The notes: generated by a model from the letters alone, not told the origin. Counted from the stretch's first letter, positions 41,532-51,858 are shown. The stretch is DNA of 64,000 nt from Stenotrophomonas indicatrix (GCF_002750975.1 NZ_PEJS01000001.1:3534001-3598000); one strand, 5' to 3'. Translations and numbers: made by a program.

Positions 41532-42101
41532 TCATGGCCCGCCGGCGCTTCCAGTCGGTAGCGTATTGTCCTGCCGATGTCCGCTTGATGTCGCCAGTGC
41601 GACGGCCACCGGCTGCCAGGCCTGGCGCAGGCGCGGCAAGGACCACGCTGCGTTGGCCGGACTGGTGGACGGCAGTGCCAGCACCTTGGCAGACGTGGCC
41701 AGCTGCGGCTGCACCCAGCGCTGGAAGGCCTGCATGGCCGCGCCACCGTTGCAGCCGATCAGCTGCAGGTCAGGCAGTGCGGCGATCAGTGCCGGAAGTG
41801 CATTGGCTACTTCCGTGCCACGCACGATGTCCGCATCCAGGCTTCCGCGTCGTTCGCAGCGGCCGATCACATCCCACAGGCCGACACCATTGGCTGCCAG
41901 CGCCTGCAGTCGCTGCGCGTACGGCATTGCCGGGTCGAAGCCGCACAGATCGCCGAGCAATGGCCAGAAACGATTGCGCGGGTGCGCGTAGTAATGCTGT
42001 GCCTGCAACGAAGCGATACCGGGCATTGAACCCAGCAGCAACACCCGGCAATCCGCGTTCACCTGCGCAGGCAGGCCGATGCACAACGTTGCAGCGCTCA
42101 C
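41532..42101 (-). CDS. UDG-superfamily DNA glycosylase (DNA-deoxyinosine/hypoxanthine type)
   Basis: About 189 residues. VLLLGSMPGIASLQAQHYYA and HPRNRFWPLLGDL give the motif GSMPG...SL...Q.YYAHPRN.FW of family 6 (hypoxanthine-DNA glycosylase, HDG). The C-terminal LPSTSPANA corresponds to motif 2. It should excise deaminated adenine from DNA. I prefer a GTG start at 42101 because GGAG lies five bases upstream; an ATG at 42146 adds 15 residues. It is upstream of aceF on the same strand, divergent from ompW. Confidence 0.85.
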   Translation of the reverse strand: MSAATLCIGLPAQVNADCRVLLLGSMPGIASLQAQHYYAHPRNRFWPLLGDLCGFDPAMPYAQRLQALAANGVGLWDVIGRCERRGSLDADIVRGTEVANALPALIAALPDLQLIGCNGGAAMQAFQRWVQPQLATSAKVLALPSTSPANAAWSLPRLRQAWQPVAVALATSSGHRQDNTLPTGSAGGP

Positions 42102-42164
42102 ATCTTCTCCAACTGCATGAATATTCCGGGAGGGCAGAAACCGCATGGAAACAGGGATTTCGCG

Positions 42165-42179
42165 CTGTTCGCTGAACAG
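42165..42179. promoter_or_regulatory. Palindrome in the glycosylase-ompW intergenic region
   Basis: CTGTTCGCTGAACAG is a 6-bp inverted repeat with a 3-base centre, between divergent start codons. It is a possible operator. It does not fit the Xanthomonas LexA box I know. Confidence 0.35.
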
Positions 42180-42287
42180 TGCGAACTAATTTTTAACGCG
42201 CGTCGGATTCGATTCATGTTGGGGCGACTACGGTGTGCTCGCCCCGCAACCGGGGGCCCAAAACAAGAAACATTAGGAGATTCCCCC

Positions 42288-42923
42288 ATGCGCTCCATCC
42301 GTATCCTGAGCCTCGCCCTGCTGACCTCCGCCGCGTTTGCACCGGCTGCCTTCGCGCAGGACAGCACCACCACCGATACCGCCTCGGGCAAGCATTTTGC
42401 CGTGGTTGGCGGCGTCTCGCTGCTGCAGCCGAAGAATGACCCGATCGACGGCATCAAGAAGGTCGATGGCGGCCCGGCACCGACCGTCAGCTTCAGCTAC
42501 TACATCAACGACAACTGGGCCGTTGAACTGTGGGGCGCTGCAGACAAGTTCGACCACAAGGTGAAGGGCCCGGGCAATGCCCGCCTCGGCAACGTCGAGC
42601 AGCAGCCGGTCGCGCTGAGCGGCCAGTACCACTTCGGCCAGGCTGACAACGTGTTCCGTCCGTTCGTGGGCGTGGGCTACTTCCAGTCGGCCTTCAGCAA
42701 TGAAACCCTGGCCGACGGCAGCGACTCCGACATCCGCCTGAAGGACGCCAAGGGCGTGATCGGCACCGTCGGTGTGGACATGAACATCAACTCGACCTGG
42801 TTCGCCCGTGCCGACGCCCGCTACATGCGTTCGCGTCCGGACGTGAAGGTCGGCGGCGAGAAGATCGGCGAAGCGAAGATGGATCCGTGGACCGTCGGCT
42901 TCGGCATCGGCGCCCGCTTCTAA
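42288..42923 (+). CDS. ompW: Outer-membrane protein OmpW family
   Basis: 211 residues. A signal peptide (about 1-23, AAFAQ) is followed by an eight-stranded barrel with family marks: PTVSFSYYINDNWAVELWGA, an RPFVGVGYFQSAF segment, the INSTWFARADARYMRSRP stretch and C-terminal FGIGARF. OmpW forms a narrow hydrophobic channel for small hydrophobic compounds. TAGGAGA precedes the ATG; upstream in-frame sequence is rejected because it lacks a signal peptide. Confidence 0.93.
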   Translation: MRSIRILSLALLTSAAFAPAAFAQDSTTTDTASGKHFAVVGGVSLLQPKNDPIDGIKKVDGGPAPTVSFSYYINDNWAVELWGAADKFDHKVKGPGNARLGNVEQQPVALSGQYHFGQADNVFRPFVGVGYFQSAFSNETLADGSDSDIRLKDAKGVIGTVGVDMNINSTWFARADARYMRSRPDVKVGGEKIGEAKMDPWTVGFGIGARF

Positions 42924-42948
42924 GCGCTTCTGCGTCATTGTTGTACCG

Positions 42949-42978
42949 CGACGGGCCCTTCGGGGCCCGTCGTCGTTT
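42949..42978 (+). terminator. Intrinsic terminator of ompW
   Basis: The stem CGACGGGCCC/GGGCCCGTCG with a TTCG tetraloop is followed by TCGTTTCC. Confidence 0.85.
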
Positions 42979-42994
42979 CCGTCACCCGGGTTCT

Positions 42995-43021
42995 GTAGAG
43001 TCGACTGACAGTCGGATCTAC
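42995..43021 (+). repeat. SMAG palindrome, GTAGAGTCGACTG subtype
   Basis: GTAGAGTCGACTGACAGTCG followed by GATCTAC, between the ompW terminator and the glpD start. It ends 22 bases before the glpD ATG and so lies in or near its leader. Confidence 0.8.
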
Positions 43022-43043
43022 ACAGACGGGATGCGGAGGCGCG

Positions 43044-44528
43044 ATGCACGAGGTCGACCTGCTGGTGATCGGCGGTGGCATCAACGGCGCCGGTATCGCC
43101 CGTGATGCCAGCGGCCGCGGCCTGAAGGTGCTGCTGTGCGAACAGCACGACCTGGCAGCACACACCTCCAGCGCCAGCAGCAAGCTGATCCATGGCGGCC
43201 TGCGCTACCTGGAACAGGGCGAGTTCGGCCTGGTGCGCAAGGCGCTGGGCGAGCGCGAAGTGGTGCGTCGGCAGGCGCCGTTCCTGGTGCGGCCGCTGTG
43301 CTTCGTGCTTCCGTGGCAGCCGCACCTGCGCCCGCGCTGGATGCTGCGGCTCGGGCTCTGGCTGTACGACCATCTGGGCCGGCGCAGTCCCGCCTTTCCT
43401 GCGTCGCGCGCCGTGGACCTGCACGACGATCCACTCGGCGCGCTGCTGTCGCCACAGCTGCAGCACGCCTTCAGCTACGCCGACGCGCAGGTGGATGATG
43501 CGCGGCTGGTCATCCTCAACGCGCTCGATGCTGCGCAGCGGGGTGCGTGCATCCTGACCGGCACGCGCTGCGTGGACCTGCAACGCGGGCACGGACGCTG
43601 GCACGCCGTACTGGAAAACGCCGCAGGCCATCAGCAGACCGTGCAGGCACAGGCGGTGGTCAACGCCGCAGGCCCCTGGGCCGGCGGTCTGCTGGAGCGC
43701 ATGCACGCCCGCAGCGGCGGACCTGCGCTGCGCCTGGTCCAGGGCAGCCACATCGTGCTGCGCCGCGCCTGGCCGAACGACCGCGCCTGCCTGCTGCAGC
43801 AGCCCGACGGCCGTGTGGTGTTCCTGCTGCCCTTCCACGACCACCTGCTCATCGGCACCACCGACACCGACTATCGCGGCGACCCCGCACGCTGCAGTGT
43901 GCTGCCCGCGGAAGTGGACTACCTGTGCAGCGCTGCCAACGGCTACCTGCGCGATCCGGTCGCACCTGCCGAGGTGGTCTGGCAGTTTGCCGGCGTGCGC
44001 CCGTTGCTGGCCGATCCGGACCCGCGCGCGGCCAAACTGAGCCGTGACTATCGCCTGCAACTGGACGCCGAAGGTGCGCCTGCGCTGCACGTGCTGGGCG
44101 GCAAGCTGACCACGTACCGGGTACTGGCCGAGGAGGCACTGGACCTGCTGCGCCCCTATCTGCCGCACGCCCGCCCCGCCTGGACGGCGGCAGGCGAGCC
44201 ACTGCCCGGCAGCGACTGGGGTGATGCCGGGCAGGCACGGGAACAGCTTCGGCACCAGGCCCCCTGGCTGCCGGAGGCCACGCTGCGGCGCTGGGCCAGC
44301 GCCTATGGCAGTCGCAGCATCGATCTGCTGCACGGCGCACGCAGCCTGTTCGATCTGGGCGAAGACTTTGGCGCGGGCCTGCACGCACGCGAGGTGGCGT
44401 TCCTGTGCGACCACGAGTGGGCCCGCAGCGCCGAGGATGTACTGTGGCGGCGGAGCAAGCTGGGGCTGCAGATGGACGCGACACAGGCGGCACGGCTGCA
44501 GGCCTGGATGGATTCACGTCGCCGGTAA
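43044..44528 (+). CDS. glpD: Aerobic glycerol-3-phosphate dehydrogenase
   Basis: 494 residues. An N-terminal FAD Rossmann motif (VIGGGINGAGIARDASGRGL), the family signature SSKLIHGGLRYLEQGEF and a C-terminal helical domain are complete. This membrane-associated flavoenzyme oxidises glycerol-3-phosphate to dihydroxyacetone phosphate and passes electrons to quinone. glpK follows 63 bases on. No glpF or glpR is in the window. Confidence 0.95.
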   Translation: MHEVDLLVIGGGINGAGIARDASGRGLKVLLCEQHDLAAHTSSASSKLIHGGLRYLEQGEFGLVRKALGEREVVRRQAPFLVRPLCFVLPWQPHLRPRWMLRLGLWLYDHLGRRSPAFPASRAVDLHDDPLGALLSPQLQHAFSYADAQVDDARLVILNALDAAQRGACILTGTRCVDLQRGHGRWHAVLENAAGHQQTVQAQAVVNAAGPWAGGLLERMHARSGGPALRLVQGSHIVLRRAWPNDRACLLQQPDGRVVFLLPFHDHLLIGTTDTDYRGDPARCSVLPAEVDYLCSAANGYLRDPVAPAEVVWQFAGVRPLLADPDPRAAKLSRDYRLQLDAEGAPALHVLGGKLTTYRVLAEEALDLLRPYLPHARPAWTAAGEPLPGSDWGDAGQAREQLRHQAPWLPEATLRRWASAYGSRSIDLLHGARSLFDLGEDFGAGLHAREVAFLCDHEWARSAEDVLWRRSKLGLQMDATQAARLQAWMDSRRR

Positions 44529-46091
<1,563 letters not shown>

Positions 46092-46096
46092 GGGCG

Positions 46097-46152
46097 GTAG
46101 CGCCGGGCCATGCCCGGCGACACCCATTCCGCCGGGCATGGCCCGGCGCTAC
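46097..46152. repeat. Facing pair of SMAG palindromes
   Basis: A plus copy (46097-46119) and a minus copy (46131-46152) between the convergent glpK and metQ genes form a likely bidirectional terminator. Confidence 0.85.
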
Positions 46153-46159
46153 CCCAACA

Positions 46160-46954
46160 TCAGAACGCCGGCAGCACCGCGCCCTTGTACTTGGTCTCGA
46201 TGAAGGCCTTCACCTGCGGGCTGGTCAGCGCCTTGGCCAGCTTCTGCACGCGGGCGTCGTCCTTGTTGTCCGGGCGGGCGACCAGGAAGTTCACGTAGGG
46301 CGAGTCCTTGCTCTCGATCGCCAGCGCGTCCTTGGTCGGGTTGAGGCCGGCATCCAGCGCATAGTTGGTGTTGATCAGGGCCAGATCGACCTGGTCGAGC
46401 ACGCGCGGCAGCATGGCCGAATCCAGCTCGCGGAACTTCAGGTTCTTCGGGTTGGAGACGACGTCGCGCTGGGTGGCCAGCGCATTGGTCGGGTCCTTCA
46501 GCTCGATCACGCCGGCCTTGTGCAGCAGGATCAGCGCGCGGCTGTTGTTGCTGGGATCGTTGGGGATCACCACATCGGCCCCTTCACGCAGTTCGGCCAG
46601 CGACTTGATCTTGCGCGAGTAGGCACCGAACGGCTCGATGTGCACGCCCACCACCTTGGTCAGGTCGGTCTTGCGATCACGGTTGTAGGCGTCCAGGTAC
46701 GGTTCGGTCTGGAAGTAGTTGGCATCCACCTGCTTCTGCACCAGCTGGTCGTTGGGCTGCACGTAGTCGTTGAACACGCGCACGTCCAGCTCCACGCCTT
46801 CCTGCTTGAGGATCGGCTTGACCACTTCCAGGATCTCGGCGTGCGGCACGGCGGTGGCGGCCACCACCAGCTTCTGCGAAGGCTCACCGGACTTGCCGCA
46901 GGCGGTCAGGGCCAGCGCAGCGGCGAACAGGGGCAGCAACAGGGTCTTCTTCAT
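46160..46954 (-). CDS. metQ: Methionine-binding lipoprotein MetQ (NlpA family)
   Basis: 264 residues. A lipoprotein signal ends AALALTACGKSG (lipobox Cys about residue 19). The NlpA/MetQ fold is shown by VVAATAVPHAEILE, VRVFNDYVQPNDQL, VGVHIEPFGAYSRKIKSLAE and NDPSNNSRALILLHKAG. It delivers L-methionine to MetNI; the metNI genes are 44 kb away at 789-2482. It lies just downstream of a WYL regulator gene on the same strand. Confidence 0.92.
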   Translation of the reverse strand: MKKTLLLPLFAAALALTACGKSGEPSQKLVVAATAVPHAEILEVVKPILKQEGVELDVRVFNDYVQPNDQLVQKQVDANYFQTEPYLDAYNRDRKTDLTKVVGVHIEPFGAYSRKIKSLAELREGADVVIPNDPSNNSRALILLHKAGVIELKDPTNALATQRDVVSNPKNLKFRELDSAMLPRVLDQVDLALINTNYALDAGLNPTKDALAIESKDSPYVNFLVARPDNKDDARVQKLAKALTSPQVKAFIETKYKGAVLPAF

Positions 46955-46980
46955 GGGCGCAATCGATCTCGGGGGAGGTA

Positions 46981-47952
46981 TCAGGATTTTTCGTAGTTGG
47001 TCAGGGCCAGTTCCAGCAGTGCCTTGGCCTGCTCGCGCAGCATCATCGGCTCGACGATCTCGGCATCGGACCCGTAATGCAACACGTCCATCAACAGTTC
47101 GCGCGACACGCTGTAGGGCACTTTCAGTTCGTAGCGGCCATCGGCAAGGAAGCGTCCCTGCTGCTTGGAGTGCCAGTGCTCGTCGGCCACCCAGCGAGCG
47201 GCCTTGGCACTGAACAGGATGGTTGCCCAGCCCTTGGGCGCACCGGAGAAGATGCCGTAGCTGGCGCCGAGCTGCTCGTCCAGTTCGCTGTCGGCGACAT
47301 CGCGGGCGGTGCTGTCGATCACCCGTGCCTTGTAGATGCGGTCCACCGCAAAGCTGCGCAGGGCCTCGCGATCATGGTCCCAGCCGTCCAGGTACCAGTT
47401 GTCGCGGTAATGGGTCAGCCGTTGCGGCGATACGGTGCGCTTGGTCGCTTCGTCGGTCGAGCGGGCGCGGTACTCGAAGCCCAGCTGCTTGCGCTCCAGC
47501 ACCGCCGAGGCCACCGAACGGAAGCTGGCTTCGTCGAACTTGCGGCCACGGTGCGGAATCACCCGCACCCGATCCACCGGCCAGCTGGAAACACCGGCCT
47601 GCGCGGCCAGCAGGCTCTCGATGCGCTGCTGCAGCGGCGCCAGCACCGAAGACAGCACGCCGCCGCCGGTACGGGCCAGCAGGTGCTGCGAGGCCAGCAG
47701 GGCGTGCAGCTCCTCCGAGCTCAGCCACAGGCCGGGCAGCTCGAAGCGGTCACTCTCGTCGGCCAGGTAGCGGAAGCCGGCCTCGCCATCGCCCTCGATC
47801 GGCGCCATCAGCGCATCGCGCAGGAACGCCAGGTCGCGGTAGACGGTGGCCCGGGAGCAACCGAGCTTGTCCTGCAGGGTCGCCACCGTCACCGGATAGC
47901 GTGCGGACTTGAGCAGACGATGCAGGGCGGTGATGCGTTCGTATCGGTCCAT
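46981..47952 (-). CDS. WYL-domain transcriptional regulator (YafY/DeoR type)
   Basis: 323 residues. An N-terminal winged HTH (1-60, YPVTVATLQDKLGCSRATVY then RDLAFLR) is followed by a WYL domain (about 140-215, RLTHYRDNWYLDGWDHDREA) and a WCX extension. WYL regulators sense nucleic acids or nucleotides, often in DNA-damage or defence settings; here no defence genes flank it. The start MDRYERITAL at 47952 is chosen; the longer frame runs into the divergent lipoprotein gene. It is 26 bases upstream of metQ. Confidence 0.88.
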   Translation of the reverse strand: MDRYERITALHRLLKSARYPVTVATLQDKLGCSRATVYRDLAFLRDALMAPIEGDGEAGFRYLADESDRFELPGLWLSSEELHALLASQHLLARTGGGVLSSVLAPLQQRIESLLAAQAGVSSWPVDRVRVIPHRGRKFDEASFRSVASAVLERKQLGFEYRARSTDEATKRTVSPQRLTHYRDNWYLDGWDHDREALRSFAVDRIYKARVIDSTARDVADSELDEQLGASYGIFSGAPKGWATILFSAKAARWVADEHWHSKQQGRFLADGRYELKVPYSVSRELLMDVLHYGSDAEIVEPMMLREQAKALLELALTNYEKS

Positions 47953-48033
47953 GCCCCCGATTATGTCCGAGTCTCGGGCGTTGTGGCGGACGATTGGGCT
48001 ATCGTGGGCGCCCCCTGCCCCGTGGAGCGCCCG

Positions 48034-48636
48034 ATGCGCCGGTTGTCTGTCCTGCCCCTGCTGGCCTGCCTGCTGCTGGCCGCCTGCGACCGCGCACCGG
48101 CGCCCACCGACGCTGCGACGCCCGTCCCCGCTGCCGATCCGGCGCAGGCGGTGCTGTCTGCCAGCCAGCGCTTTGCCGCCCTGCGCAGCTTCCATGCCGA
48201 GCTGGAGGTGCTGGGCGCGCAGCAACCGGTGCGTACCGCGATGGACTTCGTCGCCCCGGACCGGTTCCGGGTGCAGACCCCTGCCGGGCCGCAGGTGATC
48301 ATCGGCGACACCATGTTCCTGCAGGCCGACGATGCGATCCGCCAGGTGCCAACCCCGCCGGGGCTGCTGGAGCAATGGCGCAGCCCGCTGCCTGCCGATA
48401 TCCCCGCACAGGCCCTGCAGGCCGAAGACCTGGGCGAGCAGACGCTGGACGGCGTCAGCACCCGCCACTACCGCCTGCGTGGCGCCACGGCCGGTGAGCG
48501 CCTGGAGTACTGGGTGGATGCGCAGGGCCTGCCGCGGCAGATCGTGCGCAGCGGCCACAACAACGGCAAGCCCTTCCAGCTGCGGCTGCGGTACTCGCGC
48601 TTCAACGATCCTGCCCTGCAGGTCGACCTGCCCTGA
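48034..48636 (+). CDS. Lipoprotein with LolA-like (DUF2092-type) fold
   Basis: 200 residues. A lipoprotein signal MRRLSVLPLLACLLLAACDR has its acylated Cys at 18-19 and an Asp at +2, which in enterics is a Lol-avoidance signal (inner-membrane retention); this rule may differ here. The body FAALRSFHAELEVL, MDFVAPDRFRVQTP and LEYWVDAQGLPRQIV follows the beta-sheet pattern of LolA/LolB-like lipid-binding proteins. The exact role is unknown. GGAG precedes the ATG. It is divergent from the WYL regulator. Confidence 0.75.
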   Translation: MRRLSVLPLLACLLLAACDRAPAPTDAATPVPAADPAQAVLSASQRFAALRSFHAELEVLGAQQPVRTAMDFVAPDRFRVQTPAGPQVIIGDTMFLQADDAIRQVPTPPGLLEQWRSPLPADIPAQALQAEDLGEQTLDGVSTRHYRLRGATAGERLEYWVDAQGLPRQIVRSGHNNGKPFQLRLRYSRFNDPALQVDLP

Positions 48637-48743
48637 ATGGGCCTGGCCGACAACGCCTGCTGAAGCAGTCGGGACGGGCGATTCGGACGGTCATCACGCT
48701 TCCAGTATCATCACCGGCTGCCAACCGCTTCGGAGAAGCCTCG

Positions 48744-49520
48744 ATGTCCCTGCGCGTGTCCCTGCTGGTCCCCTTGCTGCTCTGCGCCCCGCTGGCGTAT
48801 GCGCAGGATGCCTCCGAACTGGCGGCGATGTCCTCGCCGTGGAGCGGCAGTGGTGGCGAACTCGGCTTCGCGTCGGCACGTGGCAACAGCAGCACCGAGA
48901 GCTTCAACGGCCGCCTGCGCCTGCGCTACACCGATGGCGACTGGGTGCACAGCATGGACCTGTTCGGCCTGCGCTCCAGCTCCAAGGTGACCGAAACCAG
49001 CGACGACGGCACCACCACGCGCCGCAACAACACCACCGCCAACCGCTACACCGGCAGTGCAGGCAGCGCGCTGCAGCTGGGCGAACATCGCCAGCTGACG
49101 GCCACGGTACGTACCGAGCGTGATGATTTCGCCACCTACGACCGGCAGAGCTCGTTCGGTCTGGGTTACGGCACCCGGCTGTGGAACACCGAGCGTTTCT
49201 CGTTCGATGCGCAGATCGGCCCCGGTGTGCGCCGCACCCACAGCACCGAGGACGACCGCACCCGCACCGGCCTGATCGGTCGCGGCCTGTTCGACCTGAA
49301 GTACTCGCTGACCGACAACACCGACCTGATCAACACGCTGCTGGTCGAATCGGGTTCGTACAACACCTTCGGCCAGAACGATTTCGGTGTCTCGGTGAGC
49401 ATGAACGAGCACCTGGCGCTGAAGGCCGGCTGGCAGGCGCGTTACAACAGCGACGTCGCCGAGGACAAGCGCAAGACCGATACGCTGACCACGATGAACG
49501 TGGTCTACAAGTTCAAATAA
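48744..49520 (+). CDS. DUF481 (YdiY-like) outer-membrane protein
   Basis: 258 residues. A signal peptide (1-20, PLAYAQ) is followed by a predicted beta-barrel beginning GELGFASARGNSSTESFNGR, the typical DUF481 start, and ending NVVYKFK. The family is probably salt-inducible barrels of unknown substrate. The second in-frame half (SLTDNTDLINTLLVESG) contains more strands. Confidence 0.88.
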   Translation: MSLRVSLLVPLLLCAPLAYAQDASELAAMSSPWSGSGGELGFASARGNSSTESFNGRLRLRYTDGDWVHSMDLFGLRSSSKVTETSDDGTTTRRNNTTANRYTGSAGSALQLGEHRQLTATVRTERDDFATYDRQSSFGLGYGTRLWNTERFSFDAQIGPGVRRTHSTEDDRTRTGLIGRGLFDLKYSLTDNTDLINTLLVESGSYNTFGQNDFGVSVSMNEHLALKAGWQARYNSDVAEDKRKTDTLTTMNVVYKFK

Positions 49521-49524
49521 GCGA

Positions 49525-49554
49525 AACGGGCGCCTGGCGCCCGTTCTGCTTTTG
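49525..49554 (+). terminator. Intrinsic terminator of the DUF481 gene
   Basis: The stem AACGGGCGC/GCGCCCGTT with a 3-nt loop is followed by CTGCTTTTGG. Confidence 0.85.
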
Positions 49555-49626
49555 GTAGTGCCGGCCGCTGGCCGGCAACTGCATTCAATCGGGATCATGA
49601 GGTTGCCGGCCAGCGGCCGGCACTAC
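49555..49626. repeat. Facing pair of SMAG palindromes
   Basis: A plus copy GTAGTGCCGGCCGCTGGCCG (49555-49579) and its inverse (49602-49626) lie between the convergent DUF481 and hemC genes. Confidence 0.85.
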
Positions 49627-49636
49627 CTGCGGTGGC

Positions 49637-50548
49637 TCAGACGTTCAACAGCTCGCCAGCACCCGCATCCAGCAGCATCTTCGCCACGCGCTGGCCCAGC
49701 ACTTCCGGGTCGCTGGCCGGGCCCACGGCGTCGGCACGCACCGCGCGGCCATCACTGGCGCTGCCGACCAGCCCCTGCAGGTGCAGGTCCTGGCCCTGCC
49801 ACTGCGCGATCGCCGCCACCGGCACATGACAGCTGCCGTGCAGCGCGCGGTTCATGGCCCGCTCCGCTTCCACACAGGCGCGCGTTGCGGCGTCATCCAG
49901 GCCTGCAAACAGCGCCATCAGCGCGGCATTGCCGCCATCGCACTCCACCGCCACCGCGCCCTGCGCCGGCGCCGGCAACCACTGCGGCGGCTGCAGTCGG
50001 GCGACGATGCGATTGCCCAGGCCCAGCCGTTCCAGCCCGGCCACGGCCAGCACGATGGCGTCGTAGCCGCCGTTGTCGAGCTTGGCCAGACGGGTGTTGA
50101 CGTTGCCGCGCAGGTCCAGCAGCTCCAGGTCCGGGCGCAGCGCACGCAGCTGGGCCTGGCGGCGCAGTGACGAGGTACCGACGCGCGCACCGATCGGCAG
50201 TGCATCCAGTGAGGCATACAGGTTGGAGACGAAACCATCGGCCGGATCGTGGCGGGTCAGCATTGCCGGCAGCGCGAACGGCGCATCCAGTTCCATCGGC
50301 ACATCCTTCAACGAGTGCACCGCGCAGTCGGCCTCGCCACGCAGCATGGCCAGTTCCAGTTCCTTGAGGAACAGGCCCTTGCCACCGATGGCCGCCAGCG
50401 AGCGGTCAAGCACTTCATCGCCGCGGGTGCTCATCGGCACCAGTTCCACGTGCAGATCGGGATGCGCCTGGCGCAGGCGGTCGGCGACGTGTTCGCTCTG
50501 CCAGAGGGCGAGCGGGCTCTTGCGGGTGGCGATGCGGACGGTTTCCAT
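49637..50548 (-). CDS. hemC: Porphobilinogen deaminase
   Basis: 303 residues. It has the N-terminal [13 protein letters not shown], the active-site regions VHSLKDVP and [11 protein letters not shown], and the dipyrromethane-cofactor cysteine in [10 protein letters not shown]. It condenses four porphobilinogens to hydroxymethylbilane in haem synthesis. The start [11 protein letters not shown] at 50548 excludes about 70 codons of repeat-derived sequence upstream. The algZ-algR pair lies upstream on the same strand, as in Pseudomonas, but a 570-bp repeat cluster separates them. hemD is not adjacent. Confidence 0.96.
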   Translation of the reverse strand: METVRIATRKSPLALWQSEHVADRLRQAHPDLHVELVPMSTRGDEVLDRSLAAIGGKGLFLKELELAMLRGEADCAVHSLKDVPMELDAPFALPAMLTRHDPADGFVSNLYASLDALPIGARVGTSSLRRQAQLRALRPDLELLDLRGNVNTRLAKLDNGGYDAIVLAVAGLERLGLGNRIVARLQPPQWLPAPAQGAVAVECDGGNAALMALFAGLDDAATRACVEAERAMNRALHGSCHVPVAAIAQWQGQDLHLQGLVGSASDGRAVRADAVGPASDPEVLGQRVAKMLLDAGAGELLNV

Positions 50549-50635
50549 CCGGGCATTATCGCGCCTATCGGCGGGATACGGCCAACGGCGGAGCCCCTCG
50601 TGGCTGGTGTGGTCGTGCGAGCAACAGCTGTGCTT

Positions 50636-50739
50636 GGCCGGGCGGGGTGGGTGCGCGGGGGACGCCGTAAACCCATCCCTGGGGGCTTGGCCGCGGCATC
50701 CATGCCGCGGACACCCCCGCGCACCCACCCCGCCCGGCC
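50636..50739. repeat. Long hairpin element, family A copy 2
   Basis: Perfect 26-bp arms (50636-50661 with 50714-50739) enclose a 52-nt loop. Read on the minus strand, the loop carries the inner hairpin CCGCGGC-ATGGAT-GCCGCGG and ends GGATGGGTTTACGGCGT. One GTTGCT unit lies 11 bases beyond its 3' arm (minus strand, 50620-50625). Confidence 0.88.
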
Positions 50740-50817
50740 TCTGACAGTTTCCGTGCGCGCCAGCCACGGAAGATCAAAAGAAAAGAGCAGAAGCAAAAGC
50801 AACAGCCGGCGACTTCC

Positions 50818-50858
50818 GGGGTCAGATCCCTTTTCCGCAGGAAAAGGGATCTGACCCC
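50818..50858. repeat. GGGGTCAGATCCC palindrome (family D)
   Basis: A perfect 19-bp stem (50818-50836 with 50840-50858) has loop GCA. It shares GGGGTC(A/G)GATCCC with the element at 2613-2672. The T-rich TTTTCC arm also makes it a possible terminator. Confidence 0.85.
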
Positions 50859-50915
50859 TCTTTCCCCAACCGATAACACCAACGCTCTTGCTGTCCGTCA
50901 CCGGGAAATTCGCGA

Positions 50916-51021
50916 GGGTGAGGCGGGATGGGCGGGCGGGACCGTTGGCGCCATGGATGGCGCCATCGAGCCCCCATGGATGGGTTTACGGCGTGTCCCG
51001 CCCGCCCATCCCGCCTCACCC
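50916..51021. repeat. Long hairpin element, family A copy 3
   Basis: 27-bp arms (50916-50942 with 50995-51021) enclose a 52-nt loop with the inner hairpin GGCGCC-ATGGAT-GGCGCC and the 3' part CATGGATGGGTTTACGGCGT. It points opposite to copy 2. Confidence 0.88.
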
Positions 51022-51050
51022 AACACGCAACAACACAGAGCCGACAACCC

Positions 51051-51081
<31 letters not shown>

Positions 51082-51119
51082 ATGTCGAAGCAGTCGCGGC
51101 CGCAGGCCGCGCGGAAAAC

Positions 51120-51848
51120 CTACAGATGCCGCAATTCCTGCTTCAGCGTCGCCACGCAGCGCCGGCTCACTTCCAGCGGCTGCTTGCCATGCCGCAGCAC
51201 CGCCTGCACCTGGCCTCCGCTGCCACGCCGCAGCTCCACCAGCTCGTGGCGCGCCACCAGGCAGTTGCGATGGATGCGCACGAAGCGGCTGGCGAACTCC
51301 TCCTCCAGCGACTTCAACGATTCCTCGATCAGGTCCTCGCCACGCGCGTGATGCACCACCACGTACTTTTCTTCGGCCTGCAGATAGTGGATATCGTCCA
51401 GCGGAATCAATCGCAGGCTGCCGCGCAGGCGGGCACACAGCATGCTGCGGGCCTGGCTGCCGGTGTGCTGGGGTTGCCCGTCACGGCCGGCCAGGAAGGT
51501 GCGGGCGCGTGCGATCGCCGCTGCCAGCCGCTCGGCGCGCACCGGCTTCATCAGGTAATCGATGGCCGCTGCCTCGAACGCCGACAGCGCGTGCGCATCG
51601 TAGGCGGTGCAGAACACCACCGCCGGCCTGGGCTCGAAACTGGCCAGGTGGCGGGCCGCTTCCAGCCCGTCCAGGCCGGGCATGGCGATATCCAGCAGCA
51701 CCAGGTCCGGCTGCAGTTCGGCGCACGCGTGCAGGGCCTGCTCGCCGTTGCCGGCCTCGGCCACTACGTCCACCCCTTCCTGCGCGGCCAACAGGCTGCG
51801 CAGGCGCTCGCGCGCCAGCGGTTCGTCATCGGCGATGACTACCCTCAC
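51120..51848 (-). CDS. algR: LytTR response regulator, AlgR-like
   Basis: 242 residues. A receiver domain (1-115) with acidic pocket IADDEP and phospho-acceptor Asp in LVLLDIAMPGLDG, and conserved Lys in LMKPVRAERL, is followed by a C-terminal LytTR DNA-binding domain (about 140-240; YLQAEEKYVVVHH, RIHRNCLVARHEL). In Pseudomonas AlgR controls alginate and type IV pili. The target genes here are unknown. It lies 10 bases after the algZ-like kinase gene. Confidence 0.9.
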   Translation of the reverse strand: MRVVIADDEPLARERLRSLLAAQEGVDVVAEAGNGEQALHACAELQPDLVLLDIAMPGLDGLEAARHLASFEPRPAVVFCTAYDAHALSAFEAAAIDYLMKPVRAERLAAAIARARTFLAGRDGQPQHTGSQARSMLCARLRGSLRLIPLDDIHYLQAEEKYVVVHHARGEDLIEESLKSLEEEFASRFVRIHRNCLVARHELVELRRGSGGQVQAVLRHGKQPLEVSRRCVATLKQELRHL

Positions 51849-51858
51849 GATCGTCCCC

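Noticed and set aside
42273..44414. 713-codon open frame opposite glpD and ompW
   Set aside because: It is antisense to two well-supported genes, has His/Gln/Arg-rich shadow composition and no family motif.
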